Of a stretch of DNA of 64,000 nt, positions 1 to 11,262 are shown one piece after another. This stretch comes from Nostoc sp. ATCC 43529 (lineage in GTDB: Bacteria; Cyanobacteriota; Cyanobacteriia; Cyanobacteriales; Nostocaceae), in the NCBI GenBank assembly GCA_003326205.1, contig LWTK01000036.1:682001-746000 (forward strand), read 5' to 3'. The notes beneath the pieces were generated by a model, which ran no database searches, was not told the origin of the DNA, and saw only the letters and a program-made list of their open reading frames with translations. Position 1 is the first letter of the stretch. Every line of letters starts with the position of its first letter. A program made the position numbers and the translations under genes.

Positions 1-720
1 TCAGATACTGTCAGTAACCCAAAACGTGGTGCGATTTATCAGTACAACGCTAATGGAACCAATCGACGCCTTTTTGCACAAGGTTTACGTAATGCTGAAG
101 GATTAGCATTCGTACCTAATACAAATGACCTTTGGGTAGTTAATAATAATCGAGACAACATCCGCTATCCCTTCAAAGATAGTACTGGCAATTACGGTAA
201 GCTTATCCCCTCCTATGTGGACAACCACCCACCAGAGGTATTCACACGAGTCCGAGATGGCGGTAACTACGGTTGGCCATTTTGCAATTCCAATCCTGAC
301 ACATCAAGTGGTATGAATAATATGCCGTTTGACAAGGACTATCAGTACAACTCTGATGGACGCGTTAATTGCTATGCAATGGACAAGATCAGCAAGGGTA
401 TCCAAGCCCATTCAGCTCCCTTGGGACTAACATTCTTACAAAATACTAGCTTTCTTGGCTCCTACGCAAATGGGGTAGTGGTGGGGCTGCATGGTTCATG
501 GAATCGTCAGAAGAAAACAGGCTACAAAGTAATTTACTTTCCCTGGAACGCTGCAACAAAGACTCCAGGAAATCAGATAGATTTAGTCAGCGGTTGGCTA
601 GTTCCAGGAACCGAACAAGTCTGGGGGCGACCGGTAGATATGGCAGTCGATAAGCAAGGTAATATGTTCATTTCGGATGACTACAGCGGCACTATCTATA
701 AGCTCTCCTACACACCATAA
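1..720 (+). CDS. PQQ-dependent sugar (glucose/sorbosone-type) dehydrogenase, 5'-truncated by window edge
   Basis: The frame is open from base 1 and ends with TAA at 720, so this is the C-terminal 239 residues of a longer protein. It shows beta-propeller features of the soluble PQQ glucose/sorbosone dehydrogenase family: GLRNAEGLAF early, PPEVFTRVRDGGNYGWPFC in the middle and VWGRPVDMAVDKQGNMFISD near the end. Family members oxidise sugars or aldoses with PQQ, usually outside the cytoplasm. The signal peptide, if any, lies outside the window. The family call is good; the substrate is unknown. It has no evident functional link with the nif genes downstream and is separated from them by 1.6 kb. 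Confidence 0.8.
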   Translation, partial: SDTVSNPKRGAIYQYNANGTNRRLFAQGLRNAEGLAFVPNTNDLWVVNNNRDNIRYPFKDSTGNYGKLIPSYVDNHPPEVFTRVRDGGNYGWPFCNSNPDTSSGMNNMPFDKDYQYNSDGRVNCYAMDKISKGIQAHSAPLGLTFLQNTSFLGSYANGVVVGLHGSWNRQKKTGYKVIYFPWNAATKTPGNQIDLVSGWLVPGTEQVWGRPVDMAVDKQGNMFISDDYSGTIYKLSYTP

Positions 721-2321
721 CTACAGGCGAAGGTCTACAGAAGCCTTAGTTTGACTGGTGTTTCCCAGTCTTTTCCTACAACTCGAAGAGTATATAAAGT
801 CAACCAAGGTGACTTAAAGATTAGACCTCTTGCACGAATGGAGAATTTACCCTCATCTCCCAACCCCTTCTCCCAATTGTGGGAAAAGGGGAGCAAATTT
901 CAAAGTCTCTCTCCCATGCTTGGGAGAGGGATTTAGGGTGAGGGCTTTTGGTTACAGTGTAGCGATGTACAGAATTTAAAGAAGACTAGATTCCCAAAAA
1001 TAAAAATATCAGTCTAAAACGTATATTTTATATCACACCAGAATTAATACCAATTCTCAATGAACATGCGCCTAATTATTTTGGGATATCGTGAATTATC
1101 TCTATCAAACCTCAGCGAACCTTTGCGCTAACCTCAGCGTCCCTACCCTGCGGGAAGGCGTACTCCTACGGAGAAGCAAGCTACGCGTAGCGTCTCGTAG
1201 AGAAGCGCCTATGCGTTGAAAAAATTGATATGTTAGTGCAGCTTCATCAAGAAACAGTATAAGACCCTACACAGGCTATGCAATTGCTTGAGAAGTGATA
1301 CAAAAGTTTGTAGCGAACAATTAAGAAAATTTATTGCGATCGCCAAGTCATGTTAGATTAAAGTTGATTGTTTCCTTGAAACACAAAATTCATCAGCAGC
1401 AACAACAACTTTCCTCCCATCTCCTCATACTCAGCATGAAAAAAAACGAGGTAAAAGTTAAAATTTTTGCAAAATATGTGCATCAAGACATCAATTTTGA
1501 CGAGCCTCTATGCCTTACCAGCTAAAAGTTAGAAGCCTAATTGAACATCATTGCCAAAGTAAAAGTTAAAAAAATATGAATTGCATTTTTAGCCCAAAAA
1601 AAATGATATGTTGGATACAGAATTGAATTTCGCACGTATCTGGAGTAGTACGACATAATCTGCTCCAGTTTTTCCCCCAAATCCCTTGCTCTTTGTTGCT
1701 TTTGACGGGATTTGAGGGGAATCTGAGTACACATTTAAATAACCCAAAACCAGTTTCAAGTGAATTAAAATCCTTGCTGGAAGAGAGTTTTGACTGAGTA
1801 CAAAGAAATCCTGAACCCCCATCTCTAAACACTAGAACCCCAACCAAAAAATACTAGAACCCCTACCCGAAAAAAATTTTTTTAATTCTTGTAAAGCTCA
1901 AAGAATTAGGGTTTTTCTTATTTGAGTACAAGCTTAATAAATCCAATAAATTCTATCCTAAATAGACGCGCCGCCTTGGTCAAATACGGCTGATATAAAT
2001 CTTATATCGCCAATTACTTAACGCTCCTACACAAAAACGAAGCGAAGAGTAAGTGGAGGGATGACATAGCACCGTGCCCCAAGTGAATAGAAGTCGTGGC
2101 TCAACGCACAATTCTCCCAAGAACCGAACGTTGACACACACCAGCCCAAAATCAAAGCCCAAAATCAAATATCTACCGCCTGCCCTACTTGATGACAAGT
2201 CGCCAAAACCTGAGCGTTTGCAGGCAGCGTGCAAGCCACGACTTCAATTTCCGGGCATAGAGAGTAGCCACTGCATCTCCCACAGTGGCAGCCAAGTCCA
2301 CCGATCCTTTTGCGAAATTCA
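721..2321. other. 1.6-kb gene-free, repeat-rich region upstream of nifB
   Basis: No convincing gene is visible; short open frames here have no recognisable domain. The stretch holds palindromic repeats at about 850-945 (two CTCCCA..TGGGAG hairpins), a Nostoc-type dispersed repeat at about 1141-1210 (GCAAGCTACGCGTAGCGTCTCGTAGAGAAGC-like, broken here into parts), a tandem ACTAGAACCCC at about 1830-1866, and a short tandem CCCAAAATCAAA just before nifB. The last few hundred bases should contain the nifB promoter and regulator sites, but I cannot point to a reliable motif. Confidence 0.6.
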
Positions 2322-3752
2322 ATGACATCACCGTCTACAAGACTCGTCACCTCCCCTGCTACGGACTCGACAACCCAAGCAAAATCCGGTGGTTGCGGCT
2401 GCGATAGCAGTACCACCGTGGAAATGGACGAAAAACTCCAAGAACGCATTGCCAAACATCCCTGCTACAGCGAAGACGCACATCACCACTACGCGCGGAT
2501 GCACGTTGCAGTTGCTCCCGCCTGTAACATTCAATGCAACTATTGTAACCGCAAATATGACTGTGCTAACGAAAGCCGTCCTGGAGTAGTTAGCGAGTTA
2601 CTCACACCAGAAGAAGCAGCACACAAAGCCTTAGTAATTGGAGGCAAGATTCCTCAAATGACAGTTGTGGGAATAGCCGGCCCTGGCGACCCACTTGCGA
2701 ACCCAGACAAGACATTCCGCACATTTGAGTTGATTGCCCAGCAAGCACCAGATATTAAACTTTGTTTATCTACCAATGGTTTAATGCTGCCCGACTACAT
2801 CGATCGCATTAAACAATTAAATATAGATCACGTGACGATCACCATTAACATGGTAGATCCAGAGATCGGTGCTAAGATTTATCCTTGGGTTCACTACAAG
2901 CGCAGGCGTTACAGAGGCATTGAAGGCGCAAGAATTCTCCACGAAAGACAAATGGAAGGATTGCAAGCCCTCAAAGAAGCTGACATCTTGTGCAAAGTCA
3001 ACTCTGTGATGATTCCCGGAATCAATGACCATCACCTAGTTGAAGTGAATCGAGTCATTCGTGAAAAAGGTGCATTCTTGCACAACATCATGCCATTGAT
3101 TTCTGCACCAGAACATGGCACACACTTTGGTTTAACCGGTCAACGCGGCCCCACACCCAAAGAACTTAAAGAACTCCAAGACAACTGCTCTGGTAACATG
3201 AAAATGATGCGTCACTGTCGCCAGTGTCGCGCCGATGCAGTGGGATTATTAGGAGAAGACCGCAGCCAAGAATTTTCCAAAGATAAATTCTTGGAAATGA
3301 CTCCAGAATATGACGTAGAACAACGCGCTAGCGTTCACGAAGGAATTGAGAAGTTTAAAGAAGAAATTAAAGTAGCCAAAGAGAAGGCGCTAGCCGGCAA
3401 GAAATTTGCCAACAAACCCAAAGTTTTAGTTGCAGTAGCAACCAAAGGCGGCGGTTTGGTTAACCAGCACTTCGGCCATGCTAAAGAATTCCAAATTTAC
3501 GAAGTGGATGGTAATGAAGTTCGCTTTATCAGCCATCGCAAAATAGACCAATATTGCCAAGGTGGATACGGCGAAGAGGCTTCTTTCGAGTATATTATGA
3601 AAGCGATCGCAGATTGCAAAGCAGTTTTAGTTTCCAAAATTGGTAACTGTCCCAAAGAAAAATTGCAAGAAGCCGGTATACAGACTGTTGAAGCTTACGA
3701 CGTAATTGAGAAGGTTGCTTTGGAGTTTTACGAACAATGGAGTAAGGAATAG
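2322..3752 (+). CDS. nifB: nitrogenase cofactor biosynthesis radical SAM protein NifB
   Basis: NifB makes the 8Fe core precursor (NifB-co) of the FeMo cofactor. Near residues 65-80 the radical SAM cluster motif [14 protein letters not shown] is visible, preceded by the family signature [21 protein letters not shown]. The C-terminal ~110 residues form a NifX/NafY-like cofactor-binding domain ([18 protein letters not shown]), as in cyanobacterial NifB. I choose ATG 2322 rather than the upstream ATG at 2310 because the residues between are not family-like; the N-terminus holds the typical GGCGCDSST motif. It is first in the nif run, with fdxN about 100 bp downstream. Confidence 0.97.
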   Translation: MTSPSTRLVTSPATDSTTQAKSGGCGCDSSTTVEMDEKLQERIAKHPCYSEDAHHHYARMHVAVAPACNIQCNYCNRKYDCANESRPGVVSELLTPEEAAHKALVIGGKIPQMTVVGIAGPGDPLANPDKTFRTFELIAQQAPDIKLCLSTNGLMLPDYIDRIKQLNIDHVTITINMVDPEIGAKIYPWVHYKRRRYRGIEGARILHERQMEGLQALKEADILCKVNSVMIPGINDHHLVEVNRVIREKGAFLHNIMPLISAPEHGTHFGLTGQRGPTPKELKELQDNCSGNMKMMRHCRQCRADAVGLLGEDRSQEFSKDKFLEMTPEYDVEQRASVHEGIEKFKEEIKVAKEKALAGKKFANKPKVLVAVATKGGGLVNQHFGHAKEFQIYEVDGNEVRFISHRKIDQYCQGGYGEEASFEYIMKAIADCKAVLVSKIGNCPKEKLQEAGIQTVEAYDVIEKVALEFYEQWSKE

Positions 3753-3834
3753 GGCATGGCGCATGGGGCATAGGGAATAGGAAAAAATTATCTTCATGCC
3801 CAATGCCCAATGCCCGATGCCCAATGCCCTATCT
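3753..3834. repeat. heptamer-type repeat forming an imperfect inverted repeat between nifB and fdxN
   Basis: Repeats of GGGCATG/GGGCATA on the left and their complements TGCCCAA/TGCCCGA on the right face each other and can fold into a long imperfect hairpin in the nifB-fdxN transcript. This is the short tandemly repeated repetitive type common in heterocystous cyanobacteria. It may affect RNA processing; that is inference. Confidence 0.7.
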
Positions 3835-3852
3835 ACAAAAAGGAGAATAATC

Positions 3853-4206
3853 ATGGCTTACAAAATTACTAGCCAATGTATTTCCTGCGATTTGTGTCTG
3901 TCTGTATGTCCTACCGGTGCAATCAAAATAGTTGATGGTAATCGCTGGATAGATCCCGAACTGTGCACAAACTGTACTGGTAGCATTCATACAGTTCCTC
4001 AGTGTAAAGCTGGTTGTCCCACCTGTGACGGTTGCGTAAAACAGCCTGCTGATTATTGGGAAGGCTGGTTTGCCAATTACAATCGCGTACTTGCAAAATT
4101 AACTAATAAACAAGATTACTGGGAACGTTGGTTTGAGTGCTATTCGCAGAAGTACTCCGAACAATTACAAAAACGTCAACCCCGAACAATGGGAGTAGAA
4201 GCCTAA
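3853..4206 (+). CDS. fdxN: bacterial-type 2[4Fe-4S] ferredoxin FdxN
   Basis: A small ferredoxin of 117 residues, cotranscribed with nifB in cyanobacteria. The N-terminal cluster motif is CISCDLCLSVCPTGAIK; the second is the extended CTNCTG...CKAGCPTCDGC arrangement typical of nif FdxN. ATG 3853 is preceded by AAAGGAG at 3838-3845, a good ribosome site, which rules out the longer frame starting in the upstream repeats. In Anabaena PCC 7120 this gene is interrupted by the 55-kb fdxN element; here it is uninterrupted. Confidence 0.95.
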   Translation: MAYKITSQCISCDLCLSVCPTGAIKIVDGNRWIDPELCTNCTGSIHTVPQCKAGCPTCDGCVKQPADYWEGWFANYNRVLAKLTNKQDYWERWFECYSQKYSEQLQKRQPRTMGVEA

Positions 4207-4303
4207 TAAGATAATTCGTAATTCGTAATGCAAAATTAAACTCAAAAATTACGAATTGCTGAAGCTTAAAAGTAAAGGGCAACGGAGCAAAGGAATCTTG
4301 TAC

Positions 4304-4323
4304 AGACGCGATTCATCGCGTCT
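4304..4323. repeat. dispersed palindrome AGACGCGA-N4-TCGCGTCT (copy 1)
   Basis: A perfect 8-bp inverted repeat with a 4-base spacer lies between fdxN and nifS. The same palindrome recurs at 45649-45668 and 50439-50458, with a relative at 23818-23842. It behaves as a dispersed intergenic repeat. Confidence 0.8.
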
Positions 4324-4365
4324 CTAGCTCCTAACTAAATTATTCTGATATCAAAATTACAAACA

Positions 4366-5571
4366 ATGCAAAAGAACTGCATCTATCTCGATAATAATGC
4401 TACTACCAAAGTAGACCCGGAAGTTGTAGAGGCAATGCTGCCTTACCTGACGGACTTTTACGGCAATCCCTCTAGTATGCATACCTTTGGCGGACAACTT
4501 GCCAAAGGCGTGAAAACAGCCAGAGAACAACTTGCAGCCTTGTTGGGAGCAGATGAGTCAGAAATTGTCTACACTAGTTGCGGAACTGAGGGAGATAACG
4601 CCGCCATTCGCGCTGCATTGTTGGCGCAGCCAGAAAAGCGACACATCATCACCACCCAAGTCGAACATCCAGCAGTACTGAATGTCTGCAAACAATTGGA
4701 AACCCAAGGTTACAACGTTACCTACCTTTCGGTGAACAATCAAGGGCAGTTGGATCTTAATGAGCTAGAAGCCTCCTTGACTGGTAACACTGCGTTGGTA
4801 ACAATTATGTACGCCAACAACGAAACTGGTACGGTTTTCCCAATTGAGCAAATTGGGTTAAGAGTAAAAGAGCAAGGCGCTCTCTTCCACGTTGATGCGG
4901 TGCAAGCAGTGGGTAAAATTCCCATGAATATGAAGACTAGCACCATCGATATGTTAACCCTGTCTGGTCACAAGTTGCACGCACCCAAAGGAATTGGTGC
5001 TTTGTATGTGCGACGCGGTGTGAGATTCCGTCCTTTGCTGCTTGGCGGACACCAAGAACGCGGACGCAGGGCGGGAACAGAGAATGTTCCGGGAATTATC
5101 GGCTTGGGCAAAGCTGCGGAACTAGAACTGTTACACTTGGAAGAGGCGACAAAAAGAGAAAGAAGGCTGCGCGATCGCCTAGAACAAACTTTACTCGCCA
5201 CCATTCCCGATTGTGTAGTTAACGGTGACCCTACGCAGAGATTACCCAACACCACTAATATCGGCTTCAAGTACATCGAAGGTGAAGCAATTCTATTGTT
5301 ATTGAACAAATTCGGTATCTGTGCCTCATCTGGTTCTGCCTGTACCTCTGGTTCGCTGGAACCTTCCCACGTCCTCCGGGCAATGGGCTTACCCTACACT
5401 ACCTTGCATGGTTCCATCCGCTTCAGCCTTTCTCGCTACACCACAGAAGCTGAAATCGATAAAGTTATAGAAGTCATGCCCGGTATTGTAGAACGTTTAC
5501 GCGCCCTCTCACCCTTCAAAAATGACGACGCAGGTTGGTTGCAAGGACAGTCATTAGTCACTAGTCATTAG
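4366..5571 (+). CDS. nifS: cysteine desulfurase NifS
   Basis: A PLP enzyme of 401 residues that takes sulfur from cysteine for Fe-S cluster assembly on NifU. The start is ATG with the typical YLDNNATTKVDPEVVEAM. The PLP-binding lysine lies in LSGHKLHAPKGIGALY (about residue 204) and the persulfide cysteine in ICASSGSACTSGSLEPSHVL (about residue 325). Its length fits the family. It sits between fdxN and nifU, the usual cyanobacterial order. The 160 bp upstream holds a palindromic repeat and no strong Shine-Dalgarno sequence. Confidence 0.97.
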   Translation: MQKNCIYLDNNATTKVDPEVVEAMLPYLTDFYGNPSSMHTFGGQLAKGVKTAREQLAALLGADESEIVYTSCGTEGDNAAIRAALLAQPEKRHIITTQVEHPAVLNVCKQLETQGYNVTYLSVNNQGQLDLNELEASLTGNTALVTIMYANNETGTVFPIEQIGLRVKEQGALFHVDAVQAVGKIPMNMKTSTIDMLTLSGHKLHAPKGIGALYVRRGVRFRPLLLGGHQERGRRAGTENVPGIIGLGKAAELELLHLEEATKRERRLRDRLEQTLLATIPDCVVNGDPTQRLPNTTNIGFKYIEGEAILLLLNKFGICASSGSACTSGSLEPSHVLRAMGLPYTTLHGSIRFSLSRYTTEAEIDKVIEVMPGIVERLRALSPFKNDDAGWLQGQSLVTSH

Positions 5572-5660
5572 TCATTGGTCATTAGTCATTGGTAACTGAC
5601 TAATGACAAAGGACAAATAACGAAGGACAAATGACAAACGATAAATGACAAAGGATAAAA
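5556..5660. repeat. heptamer tandem repeats in opposing orientation, nifS-nifU spacer
   Basis: Units of TTAGTCA/TTGGTCA on the left and GACTAATGACAAAGG-like units on the right are complementary, so the nifS-nifU RNA can fold into a stem. The array overlaps the last codons of nifS. Confidence 0.75.
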
Positions 5661-5663
5661 GTT

Positions 5664-6563
5664 ATGTGGGACTACACAGATAAAGTATTAGAACTGTTTT
5701 ACAATCCCCAAAACCAGGGGGAAATTGCAGAAGTTAGCGAACCTGGTGTTAAGGTTGCAACTGGCGAAGTCGGTAGCATTGCTTGTGGTGATGCTCTGAG
5801 ATTGCACCTGAAAGTTGAAGTAGAATCTGATAAGATTTTAGATGCGCGGTTTCAAACCTTTGGTTGCACAAGTGCGATCGCTTCTTCTAGTGCATTAACC
5901 GAAATGGTCAAAGGTTTGACTTTAGATGAAGCTTTGAAAGTGTCCAATAAAGACATTGCAGATTACTTGGGTGGTTTACCAGAAGCCAAGATGCACTGTT
6001 CTGTTATGGGACAAGAAGCTTTAGAAGCGGCAATCTATAATTATCGTGGCATTCCGTTAGATAGCCACGATGACGATGATGAAGGCGCATTAGTTTGTAG
6101 CTGTTTTGGTATTAGCGAATCTAAGATTCGTCGCGTGATTTTAGAAAATAATCTCACTGATGCCGAACAAGTAACAAATTATGTAAAAGCTGGTGGCGGA
6201 TGCGGTTCCTGTCTGGCGAATATTGATGATATTATTAAATCAGTAAGACAAGAAGCAACCGCACCGGATCTCAACAATTACGGCGTCAAAGTTGCTACAG
6301 AAATTGTAACTTCTAAGGAGCGATCGCTAACCAACGTCCAAAAGATTGCCCTCATTCAAAAAGTTCTCGACGAAGAAGTAAGACCCGTTTTGATTGCAGA
6401 CGGAGGAGATGTAGAACTGTATGATGTAGAAGGCGATCGCGTGAAAGTTGTATTGCAAGGCGCTTGTGGTTCTTGTTCTAGCAGTACAGCAACTCTGAAA
6501 ATTGCGATCGAAGCCAGATTACAAGATCGTGTCAGCAAAAACCTTGTAGTCGAAGCAGTTTAG
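5664..6563 (+). CDS. nifU: Fe-S cluster scaffold protein NifU
   Basis: The full three-domain NifU (299 residues) is present. The N-terminal IscU-like scaffold has its cysteines in SIACGDALRLH, FGCTSAIASSSA and MHCSVMG. The central permanent [2Fe-2S] domain contains VCSCFGISES and GGGCGSC. The C-terminal NifU domain carries DGGDVELYDVEG and GACGSCSSSTATLK. It receives sulfur from NifS and delivers clusters to nitrogenase proteins. GTTATG start at 5664 follows the repeat array directly. Confidence 0.97.
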   Translation: MWDYTDKVLELFYNPQNQGEIAEVSEPGVKVATGEVGSIACGDALRLHLKVEVESDKILDARFQTFGCTSAIASSSALTEMVKGLTLDEALKVSNKDIADYLGGLPEAKMHCSVMGQEALEAAIYNYRGIPLDSHDDDDEGALVCSCFGISESKIRRVILENNLTDAEQVTNYVKAGGGCGSCLANIDDIIKSVRQEATAPDLNNYGVKVATEIVTSKERSLTNVQKIALIQKVLDEEVRPVLIADGGDVELYDVEGDRVKVVLQGACGSCSSSTATLKIAIEARLQDRVSKNLVVEAV

Positions 6564-6833
6564 AAATTCCTGTAGAGCTTACGTACTCTACAAATACGCC
6601 CGAATAAGCCTCAGCTAAGAACAGAAAGTAGGATTTGAATTGAATAATTGTCTCCACTCAATGTTTCATACCAATTCGTCAACAGAAAGTTCGAGATTGA
6701 AATCAAATCTTACTTTCTTAATTACGAATTACGAATTGGTATCAGTCCTACTCACAACAGACAGCATATAGGCGAAAGTATAAATCGCCTAATTGCAAAT
6801 TCCGTCATTCAACTCGCTTCAAAGGAGACAAAC
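6564..6833. other. nifU-glbN spacer
   Basis: 270 bp without a gene. It contains AATTACGAATTACGAATTGG-type direct repeats around 6718-6740 and an ACCAATTCGT copy at 6670. AAAGGAGA at 6821-6828 is the ribosome site for the globin gene. Confidence 0.6.
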
Positions 6834-7190
6834 ATGAGTACACTGTACGAAAAAATTGGCGGAAAACCTACTATTGAGAAAGTAGTAGATGAGCTTCACA
6901 AACGCATTCTTGCAGATAACAGCCTCAAGGGTTTTTTCGCTAATACAGATATGGTCAAACAACGTAATCATCAGATTACTTTCTTCTCTCAAATATTTGA
7001 AGGGCCAAAGGAATACAGCGGTCGTCCAATGGACAAAACCCATGCAGGTATGGCACTACAGCAACCACACTTCGATGCGATCGCCAAATACCTGAGTGAA
7101 TCAATGTCTGTAGCTGGAGTATCCGCAGATGATACAAAAGCTGCATTAGATCGAGTCTCTAATTTGAAACCCGCTATTTTGAACAAGTAA
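6834..7190 (+). CDS. glbN: cyanoglobin, group I truncated haemoglobin
   Basis: 118 residues, exactly the size of Nostoc commune GlbN, which also lies between nifU and nifH. It starts STLYEKIGG; His46 (RNHQ) and His70 (DKTHAG) match the distal and proximal haem ligands of GlbN-type proteins. GlbN is thought to bind O2 at the membrane and help microaerobic respiration or protect nitrogenase; the role here is inferred from position. ATG 6834 with AAAGGAGA upstream is chosen over the longer open frame from 6648, whose extra N-terminus is repeat-derived. Confidence 0.93.
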   Translation: MSTLYEKIGGKPTIEKVVDELHKRILADNSLKGFFANTDMVKQRNHQITFFSQIFEGPKEYSGRPMDKTHAGMALQQPHFDAIAKYLSESMSVAGVSADDTKAALDRVSNLKPAILNK

Positions 7191-8402
<1,212 letters not shown>

Positions 8403-8484
8403 ACTCTGATGTAGGAAAAGGAAAAGGAAACAATTGCATAATTTACCTTTTACCTTCTTTCTACCGATTACCTATATCCCCCAA

Positions 8485-8526
8485 GGGGACTGCAAGTCCC
8501 CAACCCCACAGGGGACGAAGTTCCCC
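8485..8526 (+). promoter_or_regulatory. two stem-loops in the nifH-nifD spacer
   Basis: GGGGACT-GCA-AGTCCCC (8485-8501) and GGGGA..TCCCC (8511-8526) are adjacent GC-rich hairpins with no T-tract. Such hairpins may stabilise the 3' end of the abundant nifH message or attenuate readthrough into nifD; this is inference. Confidence 0.6.
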
Positions 8527-8563
8527 TTCCTATCCCCGTTCCTTAGGAGCTAGAGAGGCAAAA

Positions 8564-10006
8564 ATGACTCCTCCAGAAAATCAAAACATCATCGAAGAAA
8601 GAAAAGAACTAATTAAGGAAGTACTAAGCGCTTATCCCGAAAAAGCAGCTAAAAAACGGGAAAAGCACCTAAACGTATACGAAGAAGGTAAGAGCGATTG
8701 CGGCGTTAAATCTAACATCAAATCTCTTCCTGGTGTAATGACCGCTCGTGGTTGTGCTTACGCCGGTTCTAAGGGTGTGGTTTGGGGCCCTATTAAGGAC
8801 ATGATCCACATCAGCCACGGGCCTGTAGGTTGCGGTTACTGGTCTTGGTCTGGTCGTCGTAACTACTATATTGGTACCACAGGTGTAGACACCTTTGGTA
8901 CTATGCACTTCACCTCTGACTTCCAAGAACGAGATATCGTTTTCGGTGGTGACAAAAAACTCACCAAGCTCATCCAAGAATTGGAAGTTCTTTTCCCTCT
9001 CAACCGTGGTGTTTCCATTCAATCTGAATGTCCCATCGGTCTAATTGGGGATGACATCGAAGCAGTAGCTCGGAACACATCCAAAGAAATTGGTAAGCCA
9101 GTTGTTCCCGTTCGTTGCGAAGGCTTCCGGGGTGTTTCTCAGTCCTTGGGTCACCACATCGCTAACGACATGGTGCGTGACTGGGTGTTCACCAGAGCCG
9201 ACAAAGAGAAAAAAGAAGGCAAGTTACAATTCGAGTCTACTCCTTACGACGTAGCAATTATCGGTGACTACAACATCGGTGGTGATGCTTGGGCTAGCCG
9301 GATTCTGTTAGAAGAACTGGGCTTGCGCGTAGTTGCTCAGTGGTCTGGTGATGGTACAATCAACGAAATGTTGATGACACCGAACGTGAAGATGAACTTG
9401 ATTCACTGCTACCGTTCGATGAACTACATCAGCCGTCACATGGAAGAAGCTTATGGTATACCCTGGCTAGAATACAATTTCTTCGGCCCCACCAAGATTG
9501 CTGAATCCTTACGGGAAATCGCTTCTAAGTTTGACTCCAAGATCCAAGAAAACGCTGAGAAGATCATCGCTAAATATCAGCCTACAATGGATGCGATCGT
9601 TAACAAGTATCGCCCCCGTTTGGAAGGTAAGACCGTTGCGATGATGGTTGGTGGTTTGCGTCCTCGCCACGTTGTACCCGCTTTCCAAGATTTGGGTATG
9701 AAGATGGTTGGTACAGGTTATGAGTTCGCTCACAACGACGACTACAAACGTACCACCCACTACATCGAAAACGGCACCATCGTTTACGATGACGTAACTG
9801 CTTACGAATTCGAGGAATTTGTAAAAGCACTCAAGCCAGACTTAATTGCTTCTGGTGTGAAAGAGAAGTACGTCTTCCAAAAGATGGGTCTACCCTTCCG
9901 TCAAATGCACTCCTGGGATTACTCCGAACCTAGCGATCGCCCTTCAAACTTAATTAAATCAATGTTTTTTAGCCGCTGGATAAAAAAGAGCCTATTTCTA
10001 GCCTAA
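8564..10006 (+). CDS. nifD: nitrogenase MoFe protein alpha chain NifD, 5' part, interrupted by the nifD element
   Basis: Codons 1-454 are genuine NifD. P-cluster cysteines lie in TARGCAYAG (C64), GPVGCGYW (C90) and SECPIG (C156). The FeMo-co cysteine is in [10 protein letters not shown] and the FeMo-co histidine in QMHSWDYS (H449, equivalent to Azotobacter His442). After WDYS the frame runs into the element, adding 26 foreign residues that end [11 protein letters not shown]. Joining at GGATTACTCCG to the fragment at 39138-39288 gives a 500-residue protein. Until excision the product is a NifD without its proper C-terminus, presumably inactive. Confidence 0.97.
   Translation: MTPPENQNIIEERKELIKEVLSAYPEKAAKKREKHLNVYEEGKSDCGVKSNIKSLPGVMTARGCAYAGSKGVVWGPIKDMIHISHGPVGCGYWSWSGRRNYYIGTTGVDTFGTMHFTSDFQERDIVFGGDKKLTKLIQELEVLFPLNRGVSIQSECPIGLIGDDIEAVARNTSKEIGKPVVPVRCEGFRGVSQSLGHHIANDMVRDWVFTRADKEKKEGKLQFESTPYDVAIIGDYNIGGDAWASRILLEELGLRVVAQWSGDGTINEMLMTPNVKMNLIHCYRSMNYISRHMEEAYGIPWLEYNFFGPTKIAESLREIASKFDSKIQENAEKIIAKYQPTMDAIVNKYRPRLEGKTVAMMVGGLRPRHVVPAFQDLGMKMVGTGYEFAHNDDYKRTTHYIENGTIVYDDVTAYEFEEFVKALKPDLIASGVKEKYVFQKMGLPFRQMHSWDYSEPSDRPSNLIKSMFFSRWIKKSLFLA
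9916..9926 (+). repeat. nifD element left attachment repeat GGATTACTCCG
   Basis: 11-bp core within nifD codons for W-D-Y-S. It is identical to the copy at 39138-39148. After the core the sequence no longer matches NifD. Confidence 0.95.
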
Positions 10007-10322
10007 ATGCAAGTTACAGAATTATTCATTAACAATCTATTTTAGTGCTTCAGACAGTATAACTTTTATAGAATCTGGTTTTTAGATTTGAAATGCATTT
10101 TGCTCAAAGAAAAACTGTTAAATAAAAGACTATTTTAAATGACGATTTTTTAGATTAAATGGGGCGATCGCTGTTGCTGGATAATAAGCCAGTGCGTATC
10201 TATATTGGTAAGATTAAATGAACGTCCACAGTTTTTTCTTTGACACTCCTAAATAAGGAATTCAAGCACAGCAGATGCAAAGCATGTCCCTGTGTCTGCT
10301 GCACAGTGTTATAGGTTATTTT
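10007..10322. other. gene-free left end of the nifD element
   Basis: About 316 bp, AT-rich, with one HIP1-like site. No gene, tRNA or clear hairpin is seen. Confidence 0.6.
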
Positions 10323-11072
10323 TTATGCAGATAATCTAGCTACTTCTTGCATCAATTGTTGAATTTCTAACTTACAACATTTATGCATATCCCAAACCTC
10401 TAAAGACGAGACTAATGAGTCAAATAGGTTATGCACAGTTAACTTGCTATTGGGAGAACTAAACTCAGACTTTAAATCGGCATTTATTTTATTGAACATT
10501 TTGATTTTAGTATCTAATTCAACAAGAATATTGTTAAAAATTTTAGATATCTCTATTTTTAGAGATACGTTTACATCATCTTTGCGACAAGTAGTATTAT
10601 CGCTAAAATAAAGCTCAAAGTAGAGATTTGATTGTTCCCACCAAACTAAATATAGAGGTTCTAGTTGGTTAGAATGTATCTCAAGGCTATATAAGTTTCT
10701 ATCTATAATATTGAGATTGCGCTCTAACTCTGAAGCAATCCTTTGTCTTAAAGCTATATCCTTGATATATTTATCTCTTTCACTTTGTTTTCTGGCTATA
10801 TATTGTCCCATTAAAAATGTTGATACAGGAAATAAAAATTTAATTAAATCTCCCAATTTCTCAATTTTTGTTGCAAATATTGGAAGCAAAAAAGGTAATA
10901 TTAACACAAGTGATGCTGGAAATAAAATTCCATATTTATCAAAATCATCATTTATATATTCCGCTAAATAAGCAATAATTTTTTTACTACATAGCTTCCA
11001 AATAATCCAGAATAATGGAGCAATAAAACCTAAGCTTGCTATAGTAATTACTAAAAAATCTTCAGACCACAT
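10323..11072 (-). CDS. hypothetical membrane protein with cytoplasmic coiled region
   Basis: Not recognised. The 249-residue product has about three hydrophobic segments in its N-terminal third (VITIASLGFIAPLFWIIW, FPASLVLILPFLLPIF and FLFPVSTFLMGQYI), then a charged helical region beginning RKQSERDKYIKDIALRQRI. This topology resembles small membrane sensors of unknown role. The base composition is strongly AT-rich, unlike the nif genes, consistent with acquired cargo. It stands alone on the minus strand at the left end of the element. Confidence 0.6.
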   Translation of the reverse strand: MWSEDFLVITIASLGFIAPLFWIIWKLCSKKIIAYLAEYINDDFDKYGILFPASLVLILPFLLPIFATKIEKLGDLIKFLFPVSTFLMGQYIARKQSERDKYIKDIALRQRIASELERNLNIIDRNLYSLEIHSNQLEPLYLVWWEQSNLYFELYFSDNTTCRKDDVNVSLKIEISKIFNNILVELDTKIKMFNKINADLKSEFSSPNSKLTVHNLFDSLVSSLEVWDMHKCCKLEIQQLMQEVARLSA

Positions 11073-11183
11073 ATTTTAAAAATATCTGTACTTAGGTTGA
11101 AGTATACGATAAAACAGACAATAGCACCAACCCCAGAGCAGCCCTAAACATTTTGCATACGATTTATGTAACTGCCGAAAGTC

Positions 11184-11216
11184 GTAGGGTGTGTTGTCGC
11201 GTAGCGCAACGCACCA
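11184..11216. repeat. REP-type palindrome, left of transposase
   Basis: GTAGGGTG..GTTG..CGC / GCG..CAAC..GCACC inverted repeat. It mirrors the copy at 11820-11852 on the other side of the REP-associated transposase. Relatives lie at 25414, 32244, 36728, 48401, 48450 and 56641. Confidence 0.8.
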
Positions 11217-11262
11217 CATCAATTATGGGCATCCTAAAAACAAATGTCATCTGCTCATGTCC

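Noticed and set aside
1537..1847. Several overlapping minus-strand frames of 65-93 codons
   Set aside because: No family signature or ribosome site in an AT-rich spacer.
2165..2455. Antisense frame over the nifB start
   Set aside because: Shadow of nifB codon usage; no homology pattern.
3853..4206. fdxN element insertion
   Set aside because: fdxN is uninterrupted, with all cluster cysteines in one frame.
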